A DNA stretch of 64,000 nt, taken from the NCBI GenBank assembly GCA_022821145.1, contig JAJEEE010000037.1:124001-188000 (forward strand), read 5' to 3'. The translations under genes and the position numbers were made by a program. The stretch is from Acidobacteriota bacterium (GTDB taxonomy: Bacteria > Acidobacteriota > Terriglobia > 20CM-2-55-15). The first letter of the stretch is position 1. The number at the start of each line of letters is the position of its first letter. Of this stretch, positions 48,622 through 58,170 are shown one piece after another. The notes below the pieces were generated by a model, which did not search any database, was not told the DNA's origin, and saw only the letters and a program-made list of their open reading frames with translations.

Positions 48622-49558
48622 GGAGGTGCCTTCCCGTCAGGTTGACGAATACGTCCTCGAGATTGACGTGCCGCGTCGTCAGGCTCTTCAGCTCCAGGTT
48701 CTCCCTCGACAGCAGCGCCAGGCAGCCGGGAATCGAGCGATGGGGTTCCGAGACGGTCAACACGAAGCGGCCGGACTCCTCCGTCGATTGGGTGACGCCT
48801 TCGACTGCCGCGAACACGTCCGCGTCGACCGGGCGCTGGTCCATCGGCTCGAGGCTGAACTCGATGACGTGCTCGCCTCCGAGCCGCGAGATCAGGTCGC
48901 GCGGCGCGCCCAGCGCGATCACGCGGCCGTGATCCACGACGGCCACGCGGTCGCAGAGCTTCTCGGCCTCGTCCATGTAGTGCGTGGTCAGGAGGATCGT
49001 GTTCCCGGCCCGCCGGATGTCGGCCACGACGTCCCAGAGCTGGCGCCGGGCCTGCGGGTCCAGACCGGTCGTGGGCTCGTCCAGGAACACCAGCTCGGGC
49101 CGGCCGATGAGCGCGCAGGCGACGGCCACGCGCTGCCGCTGGCCGCCGGACAGCTTCGAGATCCAGGCGTCCGCCTTCTCTTCCAGCGCGACCAGCGCCA
49201 TGGCCGCCTCCGGCTCGATGCCGTCGCGGTAGAAGCTCCGGAACATCCGAAGCGTCTCGCGAACGCTCAGCTTGTCGCGGAGACGCGTTTCCTGGAGCGT
49301 GATGCCCAGCTTCTGCCGCAACTCGTGGTCGCGACCGCCGCCCCAGCGCATGCCCAGCACCTCGACGTCGCCGGAAGTGGGTTCGATCAAGCCCTCCAGG
49401 ATCTCCACGGTGGTGGTCTTCCCGGCCCCGTTCGGACCCAACAGGCCGAAGCACTCGCCGCGGCGCACCTCCAGGTCCAGTCCATTGACCGCGTCCACGG
49501 CGGCCCGACCGGTCTCGTACCGCTTGAACAGTTGCCGGCAGGTGACGGCCATCGGCAT
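48611..49558 (-). CDS. ABC transporter ATP-binding protein
   Basis: GLLGPNGAGKTTTVEIL (Walker A), SKLSGGQRQRVAVACAL, LVFLDEPTTGLDPQARRQLW. Confidence 0.95.
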   Translation of the reverse strand: MPMAVTCRQLFKRYETGRAAVDAVNGLDLEVRRGECFGLLGPNGAGKTTTVEILEGLIEPTSGDVEVLGMRWGGGRDHELRQKLGITLQETRLRDKLSVRETLRMFRSFYRDGIEPEAAMALVALEEKADAWISKLSGGQRQRVAVACALIGRPELVFLDEPTTGLDPQARRQLWDVVADIRRAGNTILLTTHYMDEAEKLCDRVAVVDHGRVIALGAPRDLISRLGGEHVIEFSLEPMDQRPVDADVFAAVEGVTQSTEESGRFVLTVSEPHRSIPGCLALLSRENLELKSLTTRHVNLEDVFVNLTGRHLRDD

Positions 49559-49576
49559 GAGCCTCGCTCCGGGCCC

Positions 49577-51013
49577 TCAGGGTCCGGGCTTCGGGTGGCC
49601 GGGACGCGCGTCGAGATCGAGAAAGTAGTTCACCCAGGAGACGGTTCCCTTCAGCGACCGGACCGGGGGCGGAATGAAGACCTTGAGGTCTTCGACCTCG
49701 TCGGCGGCCTTGGCCCGCTCGTAGACGCCGACCCAGATGCACGCCTGCTCCGGAATGACCTCGCACCGGCCGTTGTCGGTGCCGCCGCACGGGCCATTGC
49801 GGATCTGCTTGGGACAGGTCTGCGGACAGACGAACTCCATGTCGCCCAGCACGCAGTTGCCGCAGGCCTGGCAGCCGAACAGCGGCACCTTGACGGCGGT
49901 CTCGACCTTCTCCAGGGCCTTCTCGACGCGGGGGCGGCGGTGAACCCAGCGCGAAGCGCCCCGCAGCAGCTTGCGCCAGACGGTCTCGGTCCGGACCGGG
50001 AATATCTTTCCGGCCAGCGTCAGGACGTTGTGCAGAAGCCCCAGCGGCCTGGGCGGCTTTTTCGGGGAATCATGGACGTAGTACGCCGACTTCGGCGACC
50101 ACGCCAGCTCCTCGGCGCACTCTTCCCACCGCGGCGCCAGTTCCTCGCCCCGCTGAATGATCCATCGGATCTGGTCCGCGTTGTGCGTGCCGCCGATATA
50201 GGCGCCCGCGTATCCCAGCCCCCTCAAGACGGCCACCGTACGCGCGGCCCGCTCCAGGCGCGCGGCGCGGCCCTTGTCCTCGGCGCCGGCCTCGTCCGTG
50301 ACGCGTTCCAGGAGCTCGGGCGAGACCCAGCAACCGGGAGGGCGTCCCTCGGACATGATCTCGGCGGCGCGCCTGCTCAGCACATAGACGTTTCCGATGA
50401 CCGGCTTCGCGATGCCGCGCTCGTCGAGATACCGCTTCAGCTCGCCGAACTTCCGGGCGTCGTAGCCCAACTGCGTGATCGCGAAGTCCGCCCCGGCCGC
50501 GAGTTTCTTCTCGAGCTTGATGTACTGGTACATGCAGTCGGGCTCGGTGTACTTGAACGGCGAAACGGCCACCGAGATCGAGAACGGCATGCCGGCGCCG
50601 CGCATTTCGTCGATCATCGAGACCAGCGCGACGGAATCGAGATCGAACACGGCGGCGTCCGTGTCGTCCTTCGGATAGTCGCCCGTGATCGCGAAGACGT
50701 TGTGGATCTCGAGCCGATGAAGCTCTTCCAGCGTCTGCCGGATCCCTCGGCGGTCCTGATAGACGCACGTCAGGTGGATGTTGGGCGTGAGGCCGCGTTC
50801 CTTGGCGCCCACGGCGGTCCGGACCGGATCGTGGCCGGAGGCGCCGCCGGCGTAGCTCGTGATGCCGGCCGCGGTCACCGACTCGACCCCGGCCAGGCTG
50901 GAACAGATCTCGAGGAGCTTCTCTTCGGTGGTGCGGGCGCTCGCGACGAGCTCCACCATGTGGAGGAACTGGCCGGAGTCCAGCTTCCGTCTCAAGGGGT
51001 TCTCGGCGAACAC
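49577..51013 (-). CDS. metF: methylenetetrahydrofolate reductase with fused C-terminal zinc-binding MetV-like domain
   Basis: MTHFR core (HLTCVYQDRRGIRQTLEELHRLEIHNVFAITGDYP) and C-terminal FGCQACGNCVLGDMEFVCPQTCPKQIRNGPCGGTDNGRCEV. GTG start 51013. Confidence 0.9.
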   Translation of the reverse strand: MFAENPLRRKLDSGQFLHMVELVASARTTEEKLLEICSSLAGVESVTAAGITSYAGGASGHDPVRTAVGAKERGLTPNIHLTCVYQDRRGIRQTLEELHRLEIHNVFAITGDYPKDDTDAAVFDLDSVALVSMIDEMRGAGMPFSISVAVSPFKYTEPDCMYQYIKLEKKLAAGADFAITQLGYDARKFGELKRYLDERGIAKPVIGNVYVLSRRAAEIMSEGRPPGCWVSPELLERVTDEAGAEDKGRAARLERAARTVAVLRGLGYAGAYIGGTHNADQIRWIIQRGEELAPRWEECAEELAWSPKSAYYVHDSPKKPPRPLGLLHNVLTLAGKIFPVRTETVWRKLLRGASRWVHRRPRVEKALEKVETAVKVPLFGCQACGNCVLGDMEFVCPQTCPKQIRNGPCGGTDNGRCEVIPEQACIWVGVYERAKAADEVEDLKVFIPPPVRSLKGTVSWVNYFLDLDARPGHPKPGP

Positions 51014-52023
51014 TACGCTCCTAGGGTTTCGCGAACGATCCGGGCGCCTTCCACCATAGCACGGAGCTTGCCGAGCGCCACGGGCTGGGGCAGGTTGTGG
51101 CACCCACAGTCCGGCAGGACGACGACGCGCTCGAGGGGAATGAACTCCAGCGCGTGCCGGATGCGCTCGGCCACGATGTCGGGAGTCTCGACGTCGTCGC
51201 TCTTGACGTCGATGGCGCCGACGCCGACGTTGAACTCGTTCGGAAACTCCTTGAACATCTCCAGGTCCTCGCCGCCGCGCCACGCGAACTCCAGGGTCAG
51301 CTCGCTGACGTTGGCGTCGAGAATCGTGGGGAACAGGTAGCGGTAGTTCCCCGCCCAGGACGGCTTCCCGTACCGGTTTCCGTAGCAGATGTGCAGGACG
51401 ATCCGGGCCTCGACCCCGTCCACGAGGGCGTTCAACGCCTTCACGCCCCACGCGAGGTCCTGCGGAAAACCCGAGTAGTAGGGTTCGTCGACCTGGATCC
51501 ACCCGGCTCCCGCGCGCACCAGCTCCTTCAGCTCCAGGTTCATCACCCGCGCCAGGTCGAGCGCGAACTCCGCCTCGCCCGGGTAGTACTCGTTCTTGAT
51601 TCGCTTGACCAGCGAGTGCGGACCGGTCACGCAGAACTTCACCGTCCGGTCGGTGTTCGCTTGAAGGAAATTCAGGTCGTCGACCAGGCCCATCGCGGCG
51701 ATCGGCAGCTTGCCCCGGACCACGCTGTCGAAGTAGTCGTAGTAGAACTGCTTGGACGTATGGTCGATCTCGACGCCCGGCAGCCGCTCGGCGAAGTAGT
51801 CGATCATGTTGTCCCGCCGCATCTCGCCGTCGGTCACGATGTCGAGCCCGGCCATTTCCTGATCCTTGATCGCGGCCTTGACGGCCGCGTCGTGGACTTC
51901 GTCCATGTCGGCCTTGCTGATCTTGCGAAGCGAGTACTCGGTCTTGAGACGCTCGAGCCAGCTCGGCATCGAGTAGCTCCCCACGACCGACGTCGGCAGG
52001 ATTGGCAATTCCATGAGCTTCAA
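51013..52023 (-). CDS. MetE C-terminal-type (B12-independent) methionine synthase-like protein
   Basis: PTSVVGSYSMPSWL..., GLDIVTDGEMRRDN, AGAGWIQVDEPYYSGFP, IVLHICYGNR, FAWRGGEDLEMF, VVLPDCGCHNLP. Confidence 0.88.
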   Translation of the reverse strand: MKLMELPILPTSVVGSYSMPSWLERLKTEYSLRKISKADMDEVHDAAVKAAIKDQEMAGLDIVTDGEMRRDNMIDYFAERLPGVEIDHTSKQFYYDYFDSVVRGKLPIAAMGLVDDLNFLQANTDRTVKFCVTGPHSLVKRIKNEYYPGEAEFALDLARVMNLELKELVRAGAGWIQVDEPYYSGFPQDLAWGVKALNALVDGVEARIVLHICYGNRYGKPSWAGNYRYLFPTILDANVSELTLEFAWRGGEDLEMFKEFPNEFNVGVGAIDVKSDDVETPDIVAERIRHALEFIPLERVVVLPDCGCHNLPQPVALGKLRAMVEGARIVRETLGA

Positions 52024-53465
52024 CTCTCCCGGTGTGTCGTGTACAGGATCGAGGTGCGGGACCCCGGACGATACGTGAAGGGCTTGAAGTGCACGTCGTA
52101 ACCGGCCTGACGGCCGACTTCGGCCAGCAGGGCCCCGTTGACCCAGTTGACGACGGAGCCGTCCATCTTGCCCGGCCCCTTGAAGCCGCCCCGGTATTGC
52201 GTCAACTCGGTGACGAAGATGTCCATCACTTCCAGGTAGCCCCGCGGGTGCAGCAGCGGGATCGTGCCGGCGAAGCTGCCCACGGCGCCCGAGCTCAACT
52301 GGAATCGGACCGTGCCGGGCCCCGACGTCACCAACTCTTCCAGATGGGACGACTTCAAACCCGACGGTAACGAAGCGTCGGAAAGACTGTCAACGGTCAC
52401 CATGCGTTCCTCGAGCTGCAGCTTGCCCCACAACGCCATCCAGAACCGCACGCCCGCTTCCGGATCGTCCAGCGCATGGGGCCCGCGTTCCAGCAGGGAA
52501 CGCACGGCGTCGGGGAACGTCTCGGCGTCGAGGGCGTAGTCGCGGCACAGATCGTCCACGTCGGCCTGATCCAGGTACGAGCGCACCTCGATCAGATAGA
52601 TGCGGCCGTCGCGCAGGACGGCGTCGTCGGTGGGCAGGTTGTCGTAGACATTGGTGAGGTGGACGTAGAGAACCTTGTAACGGAGGTCGGACAGCGCGCG
52701 GAACGGATCCATCGCGTCCACCTCGCGCGGCTCGGCCACTTCGCGGTGAGGCCCCAACAGTTCCAGTGCGCCTTCCAGGGCCTCCATCGAATAGTCGCAG
52801 AGGAGGAACCGGATCCTGGCGTAGTAGGTCGTCCCGCGCGATCGATCCGATTGCAGGAACAGCTCCAGCCAGCGATGCGCCCGCTCGCCGCTGCCCACCC
52901 CGAACTCCATGACGTAGAGCCGCTCGGGAAGCTGGCCCCGGTCGTCCATGTCGGCGACCAGGTCGTAGAACTTGGCGACCTGATCCCCGATGGCATCGGG
53001 ATTGTGGCCGTCGGAGCTGCCCGACGGCAACGCGTTCTCGTAACCCTTCCCGGTCGCCTTCTCCCACTCGATCCGGTGTTGCCAGTACAGCTTGTTGAAC
53101 TCCCAGATCATGCTCGAACGCATCGGACCGAACGGCTCGAGGACCACGCGCGACGGAACGAGCGCGTGGGAGGCCGCTTCCGCCGCGGCGGCTTCCAGGA
53201 TCCGCGGCAACGAGTCTTCGTCGACCTGCCGGAGATCGATCGCGATCTCGACCGAAGGCGACGGCTGCCCGTTCTTGAGCGACTTTCGCACCATCGCGGT
53301 CTTCCGGAAGTTGGATCGGTATTGGATCCACTCGAGCAGCACGTGCAGGTGCGGCAGGATCGCGGAATCGACCTTGCCGTCCTCGGCCAGCGACAGCAAC
53401 GTCGTCGTGACGCGGCTGATCAACTCCGCGCGCACCTTGCGCATGTGATTGACCTGGAAGATCAT
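52020..53465 (-). CDS. hypothetical protein, SAM-dependent methyltransferase-like
   Basis: YVMEFGVGSGERAHRWLELFL resembles a methyltransferase motif I; 481 aa; ATGA overlap with the MetE-like gene. Confidence 0.65.
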   Translation of the reverse strand: MIFQVNHMRKVRAELISRVTTTLLSLAEDGKVDSAILPHLHVLLEWIQYRSNFRKTAMVRKSLKNGQPSPSVEIAIDLRQVDEDSLPRILEAAAAEAASHALVPSRVVLEPFGPMRSSMIWEFNKLYWQHRIEWEKATGKGYENALPSGSSDGHNPDAIGDQVAKFYDLVADMDDRGQLPERLYVMEFGVGSGERAHRWLELFLQSDRSRGTTYYARIRFLLCDYSMEALEGALELLGPHREVAEPREVDAMDPFRALSDLRYKVLYVHLTNVYDNLPTDDAVLRDGRIYLIEVRSYLDQADVDDLCRDYALDAETFPDAVRSLLERGPHALDDPEAGVRFWMALWGKLQLEERMVTVDSLSDASLPSGLKSSHLEELVTSGPGTVRFQLSSGAVGSFAGTIPLLHPRGYLEVMDIFVTELTQYRGGFKGPGKMDGSVVNWVNGALLAEVGRQAGYDVHFKPFTYRPGSRTSILYTTHRES

Positions 53466-53614
53466 GGCGTGTCCGTGCGCCCGCGTTTATACACGGACGC
53501 GTTCGGGCCGGTCAAACGCGGGTTCCGCCACTCAATGGTTGCGTTCGGTCACGACCTGTTGTTTGATTCTCGCATCGCCCGTCTTGTGGGGATATCGGGA
53601 GAGGGAGGTTCCTC

Positions 53615-54607
53615 ATGAAAGCCATTAGCGTCCGGGCGCGGGCCGGCGCCGTCATGTGCGTGCTGGTCTTCGCGCCGCGGCTCGCCGACGCGCAATTCGG
53701 CGCCGGTTTCGGTCCGCCCCTCGTCAACGCGCCGCCTCCGATGGAGTTCGAAACGTCGGCGGAACACTACGCCTACCTGCTGGAGCAGGCCGGCGGCGGG
53801 ACGACGCACACCTTCGAGACGCTCCCGCGCTGGGACGGCTTGTGGCAAACGGCCGGCAACACGGCGATGGACGCCTTCGTCGACGCGCCGCGGTTCGAGG
53901 GCCAGGTCCGCGAAGGGGTCCTGACGCCGGAATACGAGGCGGCCTACAAGGAACGCTGGCGGGAGCAGATCGAGTTGGGACAAGTGCAGTACGACCGCCT
54001 GACGCACTGCGAGCCCCCCGGCTACCCGCGCTTCCTGCTCGAACCCTACACGCACGAGTTCGTCAACCTGCCGCACATGTCGTACCAGATCAACGATTTC
54101 GACAGCTCGATCCGCCGCGTCCACATCGACCAGGAGCACCAGAACGTCACGGGCACGCATTCCTGGTACGGGGACACCATCGGGTTCTGGGACGGCGACC
54201 GGCTCGTCACGCACACCGTCGACCTTCTGCCCGTCGACTTCACGCGCTGGGCGCCGATGACGAGCAACCAGTTCGAATCGGTGGAGGTGTGGGAGCTGCA
54301 CAGCTACCCCGACGGCACGGAGCGGCTCGAGGTCCAGGTGACCTTCTACGACTCGTACGCGTTCGTGAAGCCGGTCCACGCCGTCTACGCCTACCGCAGG
54401 GCCACGGGGCTCGAGGACGCCGGCTACCGGGTCATCCACTGGGAATGCGAGCTGTCCAACAACGCGTACATGGACGCAGAAGGCGGGACCGACTACAGGC
54501 TCCCGGGCGACGAGGGATACGTCGACCCCCGCGGCTTCACGCTGTTTCCCGAGCTTCCCGGGCAGTCGCGCGACCCGATCTACAACACGACGCTCGGGGA
54601 CGATTAA
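53615..54607 (+). CDS. secreted hypothetical protein (paralog of 57111..57887)
   Basis: Signal peptide; HSWYGDTIGFWDGDRLVTHTVDLLP. RBS GGGAGAGGGAGG. Confidence 0.8.
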   Translation: MKAISVRARAGAVMCVLVFAPRLADAQFGAGFGPPLVNAPPPMEFETSAEHYAYLLEQAGGGTTHTFETLPRWDGLWQTAGNTAMDAFVDAPRFEGQVREGVLTPEYEAAYKERWREQIELGQVQYDRLTHCEPPGYPRFLLEPYTHEFVNLPHMSYQINDFDSSIRRVHIDQEHQNVTGTHSWYGDTIGFWDGDRLVTHTVDLLPVDFTRWAPMTSNQFESVEVWELHSYPDGTERLEVQVTFYDSYAFVKPVHAVYAYRRATGLEDAGYRVIHWECELSNNAYMDAEGGTDYRLPGDEGYVDPRGFTLFPELPGQSRDPIYNTTLGDD

Positions 54608-54620
54608 GAGGAGTGCATCG

Positions 54621-55097
54621 ATGAAGAGAACATTCGGCTGGACGCTGGCCGCGCTCGGGATCGGGCTCCTGGCCGGGGCCGCGGGCAACGCCCACCATTC
54701 CTTCACGCAGTTCGACCGCGACGTCGAGTTGGTCCAGACCGGCACCGTGGTGCGGTGGGCGTTCAACAACCCGCATTCGTGGCTCTACATCAACGTCGCC
54801 GACGACGCCGGCGCCGAGACGTTGTGGAGCTTCGAGGGCTCGGCGCCGGTTTCGCTCATCGGCCGCGGCATCACGGGCGCGACGTTCGAGCCCGGCGACA
54901 CGGTGACGTTCATGTACTGTCCGATGGTCGACGGACGTCCGGGCGGGCACCTGGGATGGGCCCGGCTGGGGGACGGAACGTTCGTCAACCCGAGCGACGG
55001 CGGTTGCAACGGGAACGCGGCCAACATCGAACGGTGGCAGGAATGGCTGGAAGAGGGATTCACCTCGAATACCGAGGCCGTGGCCGCCACTCGGTGA
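54621..55097 (+). CDS. DUF6152-like secreted protein
   Basis: Signal peptide; AHHSFTQFDRDVELVQTGTVVRWAFNNPHSWLYINVADDAG. Confidence 0.8.
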   Translation: MKRTFGWTLAALGIGLLAGAAGNAHHSFTQFDRDVELVQTGTVVRWAFNNPHSWLYINVADDAGAETLWSFEGSAPVSLIGRGITGATFEPGDTVTFMYCPMVDGRPGGHLGWARLGDGTFVNPSDGGCNGNAANIERWQEWLEEGFTSNTEAVAATR

Positions 55098-55160
55098 CGG
55101 ACGCATCGGAACCGGCGCATTCCGAACGTGCGCGCTGAATCGACGAACGGGAGAATAACC

Positions 55161-56693
55161 ATGAAACCAGGATCCCGCATGCCGTTCGCGGCGTTGGCGG
55201 CCGTGTCCGCGCTCGTCTGCGGACCCCAGGCGCTGGCGGCAATCGACTGTGAAGCGCTGGCGTTGCTGGCGCTGCCCGAAACCGTGATCACGGAGACCGA
55301 ACGCGTGACGTCCGGCAGCTTCGAGCAACCGAACGGCGCGGCGCTGGCCGTGCCGGCGATGTGCCGCGTGGCCGGCATCGTCAGCCCCGCGATCCGCTTC
55401 GAAGTCTGGATGCCCGAGGAATGGAACGGGCGCTTCCAGGCCGTCGGCGGCGGCGGACTGGCCGGCAACATCAGTTACGGGGCCATGGCCGGAGCCCTGG
55501 CCGACGGCTTCGCCTCGGCGTCGACCGACACGGGGCACCAGTCGTCGGACTCGAGCTGGCTCGCCGACCCCCAGCGCCTCGTCGACTACGGTTACCGGGC
55601 CATCCATGAAATGACGGTCAAGGCCAAGGCCATCATCGACGCGCATTACGGGCAGGGACCGGCGTACTCCTACTTCAACGGATGCTCCACCGGCGGCCGC
55701 CAGGGGCTGATGGAAGCCCAGCGCTATCCCGGCGACTACGACGGCATCGTCTCCGGGGCGCCGGTCAACCGCTTTACCCAGCTTCACATCGGACAGCTCT
55801 GGACGGCGCACGCGACGCTGAAGACGCCGGGAGCCGTGCTGTCGCGAGACGACTTCGCGTTGCTGATGGAGGGATCCGTCGCGCAGTGCGATCTGCTCGA
55901 CGGCGTCGAGGACGGCATCCTCCGGGACCCGCGCATGTGCACGTTCGACCCGGGAACCCTCCAATGCGGTTCGGGCGAGAGCGGATCGTGCCTGACCGCG
56001 CCGCAGGTGGACGCGGCGCGGATGATCTACCAGGGCGCTGTCAACCCGCGAACGGGCGCGCCGATCTATCCGGGCCTGGAGCCGGGCGGCGAAGGCCCGC
56101 AGCCGAACAACCCGGGCTGGTCGCTGATCATGAACGGGGAGACGCCGTTCTTCATCGACGACGCGGTGATCGGCGGCATGACCTACGAAGACCTGGAGTG
56201 GGACTGGCGCGCGTTCGACTTCGACCGGGACGTCGAGACCGTGGATGCGAAGCTCTACGGCGTCCTCAACGCCGTCGACGCGGACCTTCGCGATTTCCGG
56301 GACGCGGGCGGAAAGCTGATCATCTACCACGGCTGGAACGATCCCGGAGTCATGCCCCGCCACACGGTGGACTACTACGAGCGGATCGTCGACTTCATGG
56401 ACCGGACCGAAGGCGACGGTTACGCGAACACCGCGGAGTTCGCCCGCCTGTTCATGCAGCCCGGGGTCGGCCATTGCCGCGGCGGCGTCGGTCCGGACCG
56501 GACCGACTTCATGTCCGCGATCACGGCGTGGGTCGAAGAAGGAACCGCGCCGGACCGTCTGACGGCCAGCGCCGTGGCCGACGGCGAGGTCACGATGACG
56601 CGCCCGATCTGCCCGCACCCGTGGGTGGCGGTCTATCGGGGCGCGGGCGACACGAACCTGGCGGCCAACTTCGAATGCGCGCTTCCGGAATAG
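55161..56693 (+). CDS. tannase/feruloyl esterase family hydrolase
   Basis: YSYFNGCSTGGRQGLMEAQRYPGDYDGIVSGAPVNRFTQL (nucleophile elbow) and LIIYHGWNDPGVMP...FMQPGVGHCRGGVGPD. Confidence 0.93.
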   Translation: MKPGSRMPFAALAAVSALVCGPQALAAIDCEALALLALPETVITETERVTSGSFEQPNGAALAVPAMCRVAGIVSPAIRFEVWMPEEWNGRFQAVGGGGLAGNISYGAMAGALADGFASASTDTGHQSSDSSWLADPQRLVDYGYRAIHEMTVKAKAIIDAHYGQGPAYSYFNGCSTGGRQGLMEAQRYPGDYDGIVSGAPVNRFTQLHIGQLWTAHATLKTPGAVLSRDDFALLMEGSVAQCDLLDGVEDGILRDPRMCTFDPGTLQCGSGESGSCLTAPQVDAARMIYQGAVNPRTGAPIYPGLEPGGEGPQPNNPGWSLIMNGETPFFIDDAVIGGMTYEDLEWDWRAFDFDRDVETVDAKLYGVLNAVDADLRDFRDAGGKLIIYHGWNDPGVMPRHTVDYYERIVDFMDRTEGDGYANTAEFARLFMQPGVGHCRGGVGPDRTDFMSAITAWVEEGTAPDRLTASAVADGEVTMTRPICPHPWVAVYRGAGDTNLAANFECALPE

Positions 56694-57100
56694 GACCTCG
56701 GCGCGATGGCCGGGCGCCGTGGCTGTGGGCGCTCCTTCTCGCGGGCGCCGCGTTCGGCGCGGCGCGGCCCGCCCCCGCGCATCACGCCTGGTCCGCCGAG
56801 TACGACGGCAACGACGCCAGGGAGTTGCGCGGCGTCGTGACGCGCGTCGAATGGACGAACCCGCACGTGCGCTTCTACGTCGACGTCGAGAACCCCGACG
56901 GCGCGGTGACGAACTGGGACCTGGAACTGCAGAGCGCCAACACGCTCCGGCGCAACGGCTGGACCCGGCAGGCCCTGCGCGTGGGCGACGAAGTCGTCGT
57001 CGAAGCCTACATGGCCCGCGACGGGTCGACGCGCGGCAACGCCCGCGGCAACGTCCGGTTGGCCGACGGGCGCCGGTTGTTCGTCGGCGAGCCCGAGTAG
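56675..57100 (+). CDS. DUF6152-like secreted protein
   Basis: PAPAHHAWSAEYDGNDARELRGVVTRVEWTNPHVRFYVDVEN. Confidence 0.78.
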   Translation: MRASGIGPRRDGRAPWLWALLLAGAAFGAARPAPAHHAWSAEYDGNDARELRGVVTRVEWTNPHVRFYVDVENPDGAVTNWDLELQSANTLRRNGWTRQALRVGDEVVVEAYMARDGSTRGNARGNVRLADGRRLFVGEPE

Positions 57101-57110
57101 TTCGATCGCC

Positions 57111-57887
57111 ATGAGCACCGACTCGAAGAATCGTCGGATGTCGCGCAGCGCGGCCATCGCCGCCGCCCTCGCGATCTGCCTGCTCCCGCTCTCCGCCTCG
57201 CCGCAGGCGGTGGAGGCGGACGCGCCGCGCCTTCCCGACGGCCGGCCCGACCTTTCCGGCGTCTGGACGGGGGGCGGCGGCATCGGCCGCCTGGCCCCCG
57301 GCGAAGAGATGATCATGACGCCGTGGGCGCAGGCGATCTTCGACTACCGGCAGGACCCCGAGGGAGACGCCGCCAACGAGGACCCGAACCTGTACTGCCT
57401 GCCGTCGGGCGTGCCGCGCATGTCGCCCTACCCCTGGCGGATCGTGCAGACCCCGACGCACGGGCCCGAGACGCACGTCTTCATCCTGTTCGAAGGCAAC
57501 ATTCACAGTTATCGCCAGATCTTCATGGACGGGCGCGAGCATCCCGAGGATCCCGACCCCACCTGGTACGGCCATTCCATCGGTCGTTGGGAAGGAGACA
57601 CGCTCGTGGTCGACACCATCGGCTACAACGACCTGTTCTGGTTCTCCTTCCAGGGCCACCCGCATTCGGTCGAGCTCCACACCGTCGAACGCTTCACGAG
57701 AACCGGCCTCGACACGCTCCAGTGGGACATCACGATCGACGATCCCGTCGCATACGAGAAGCCCTTCACGGTTACCAGCCAGGCCCGCCTCATGCCCGGC
57801 GAGGAACTGATGGAGTACATCTGCCAGGAGAACAACACCAGCGGCGGCCGCCTGCGGGGGCCGGCCATCGGCCCGGGCGGGCCGTGA
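57111..57887 (+). CDS. secreted hypothetical protein (paralog of 53615..54607)
   Basis: Signal peptide; RLPDGRPDLSGVWTGGG...PTWYGHSIGRWEGDTLVVDTIGYNDLFWF. Confidence 0.8.
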   Translation: MSTDSKNRRMSRSAAIAAALAICLLPLSASPQAVEADAPRLPDGRPDLSGVWTGGGGIGRLAPGEEMIMTPWAQAIFDYRQDPEGDAANEDPNLYCLPSGVPRMSPYPWRIVQTPTHGPETHVFILFEGNIHSYRQIFMDGREHPEDPDPTWYGHSIGRWEGDTLVVDTIGYNDLFWFSFQGHPHSVELHTVERFTRTGLDTLQWDITIDDPVAYEKPFTVTSQARLMPGEELMEYICQENNTSGGRLRGPAIGPGGP

Positions 57888-58045
57888 GTCGATTCGACGC
57901 GAACGCCGCTCTTCTTTCGGACCGTCAGTCACAGACAACCGAACGGACGTCGCGCTCTACGATGCCGTCACGTTCGAACTTCGAGGCTTCGAACTCCCGG
58001 GTCACGTGGTTGAAGGGGAGAGACATGCGCTGCGTTGGCCTGTGC

Positions 58046-58108
58046 GAAGTGAGTCCCGTCTGCATCAGCTTTCCCGGGAACCACCCGCATCACATGAGCG
58101 ACCGTCGC
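58046..58108 (+). pseudogene. remnant of a TPP-dependent enzyme gene (homologous to 62721..64000)
   Basis: 63-nt segment, 52/63 identical by eye to 63474..63536; EVSPVCISFPGNHPHHMSDRR vs EVSPVYMNFPGNHPHHVSYRR. Confidence 0.85.
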
Positions 58109-58115
58109 CGTCGGC

Positions 58116-58170
58116 CGCCTGTCCATGCAACCCGGCGTCGGCCATTGCCGCGGCGGCGTCGGGCCGGACC
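58116..58170 (+). pseudogene. remnant of a tannase/feruloyl esterase gene (homologous to 55161..56693)
   Basis: 55-nt segment, 51/55 identical by eye to 56445..56499; RLSMQPGVGHCRGGVGPD vs RLFMQPGVGHCRGGVGPD. Confidence 0.85.

Noticed and set aside
54537-57938. 1133-aa minus-strand ORF
   Set aside because: Antisense to the tannase/DUF6152 cluster; biased composition.
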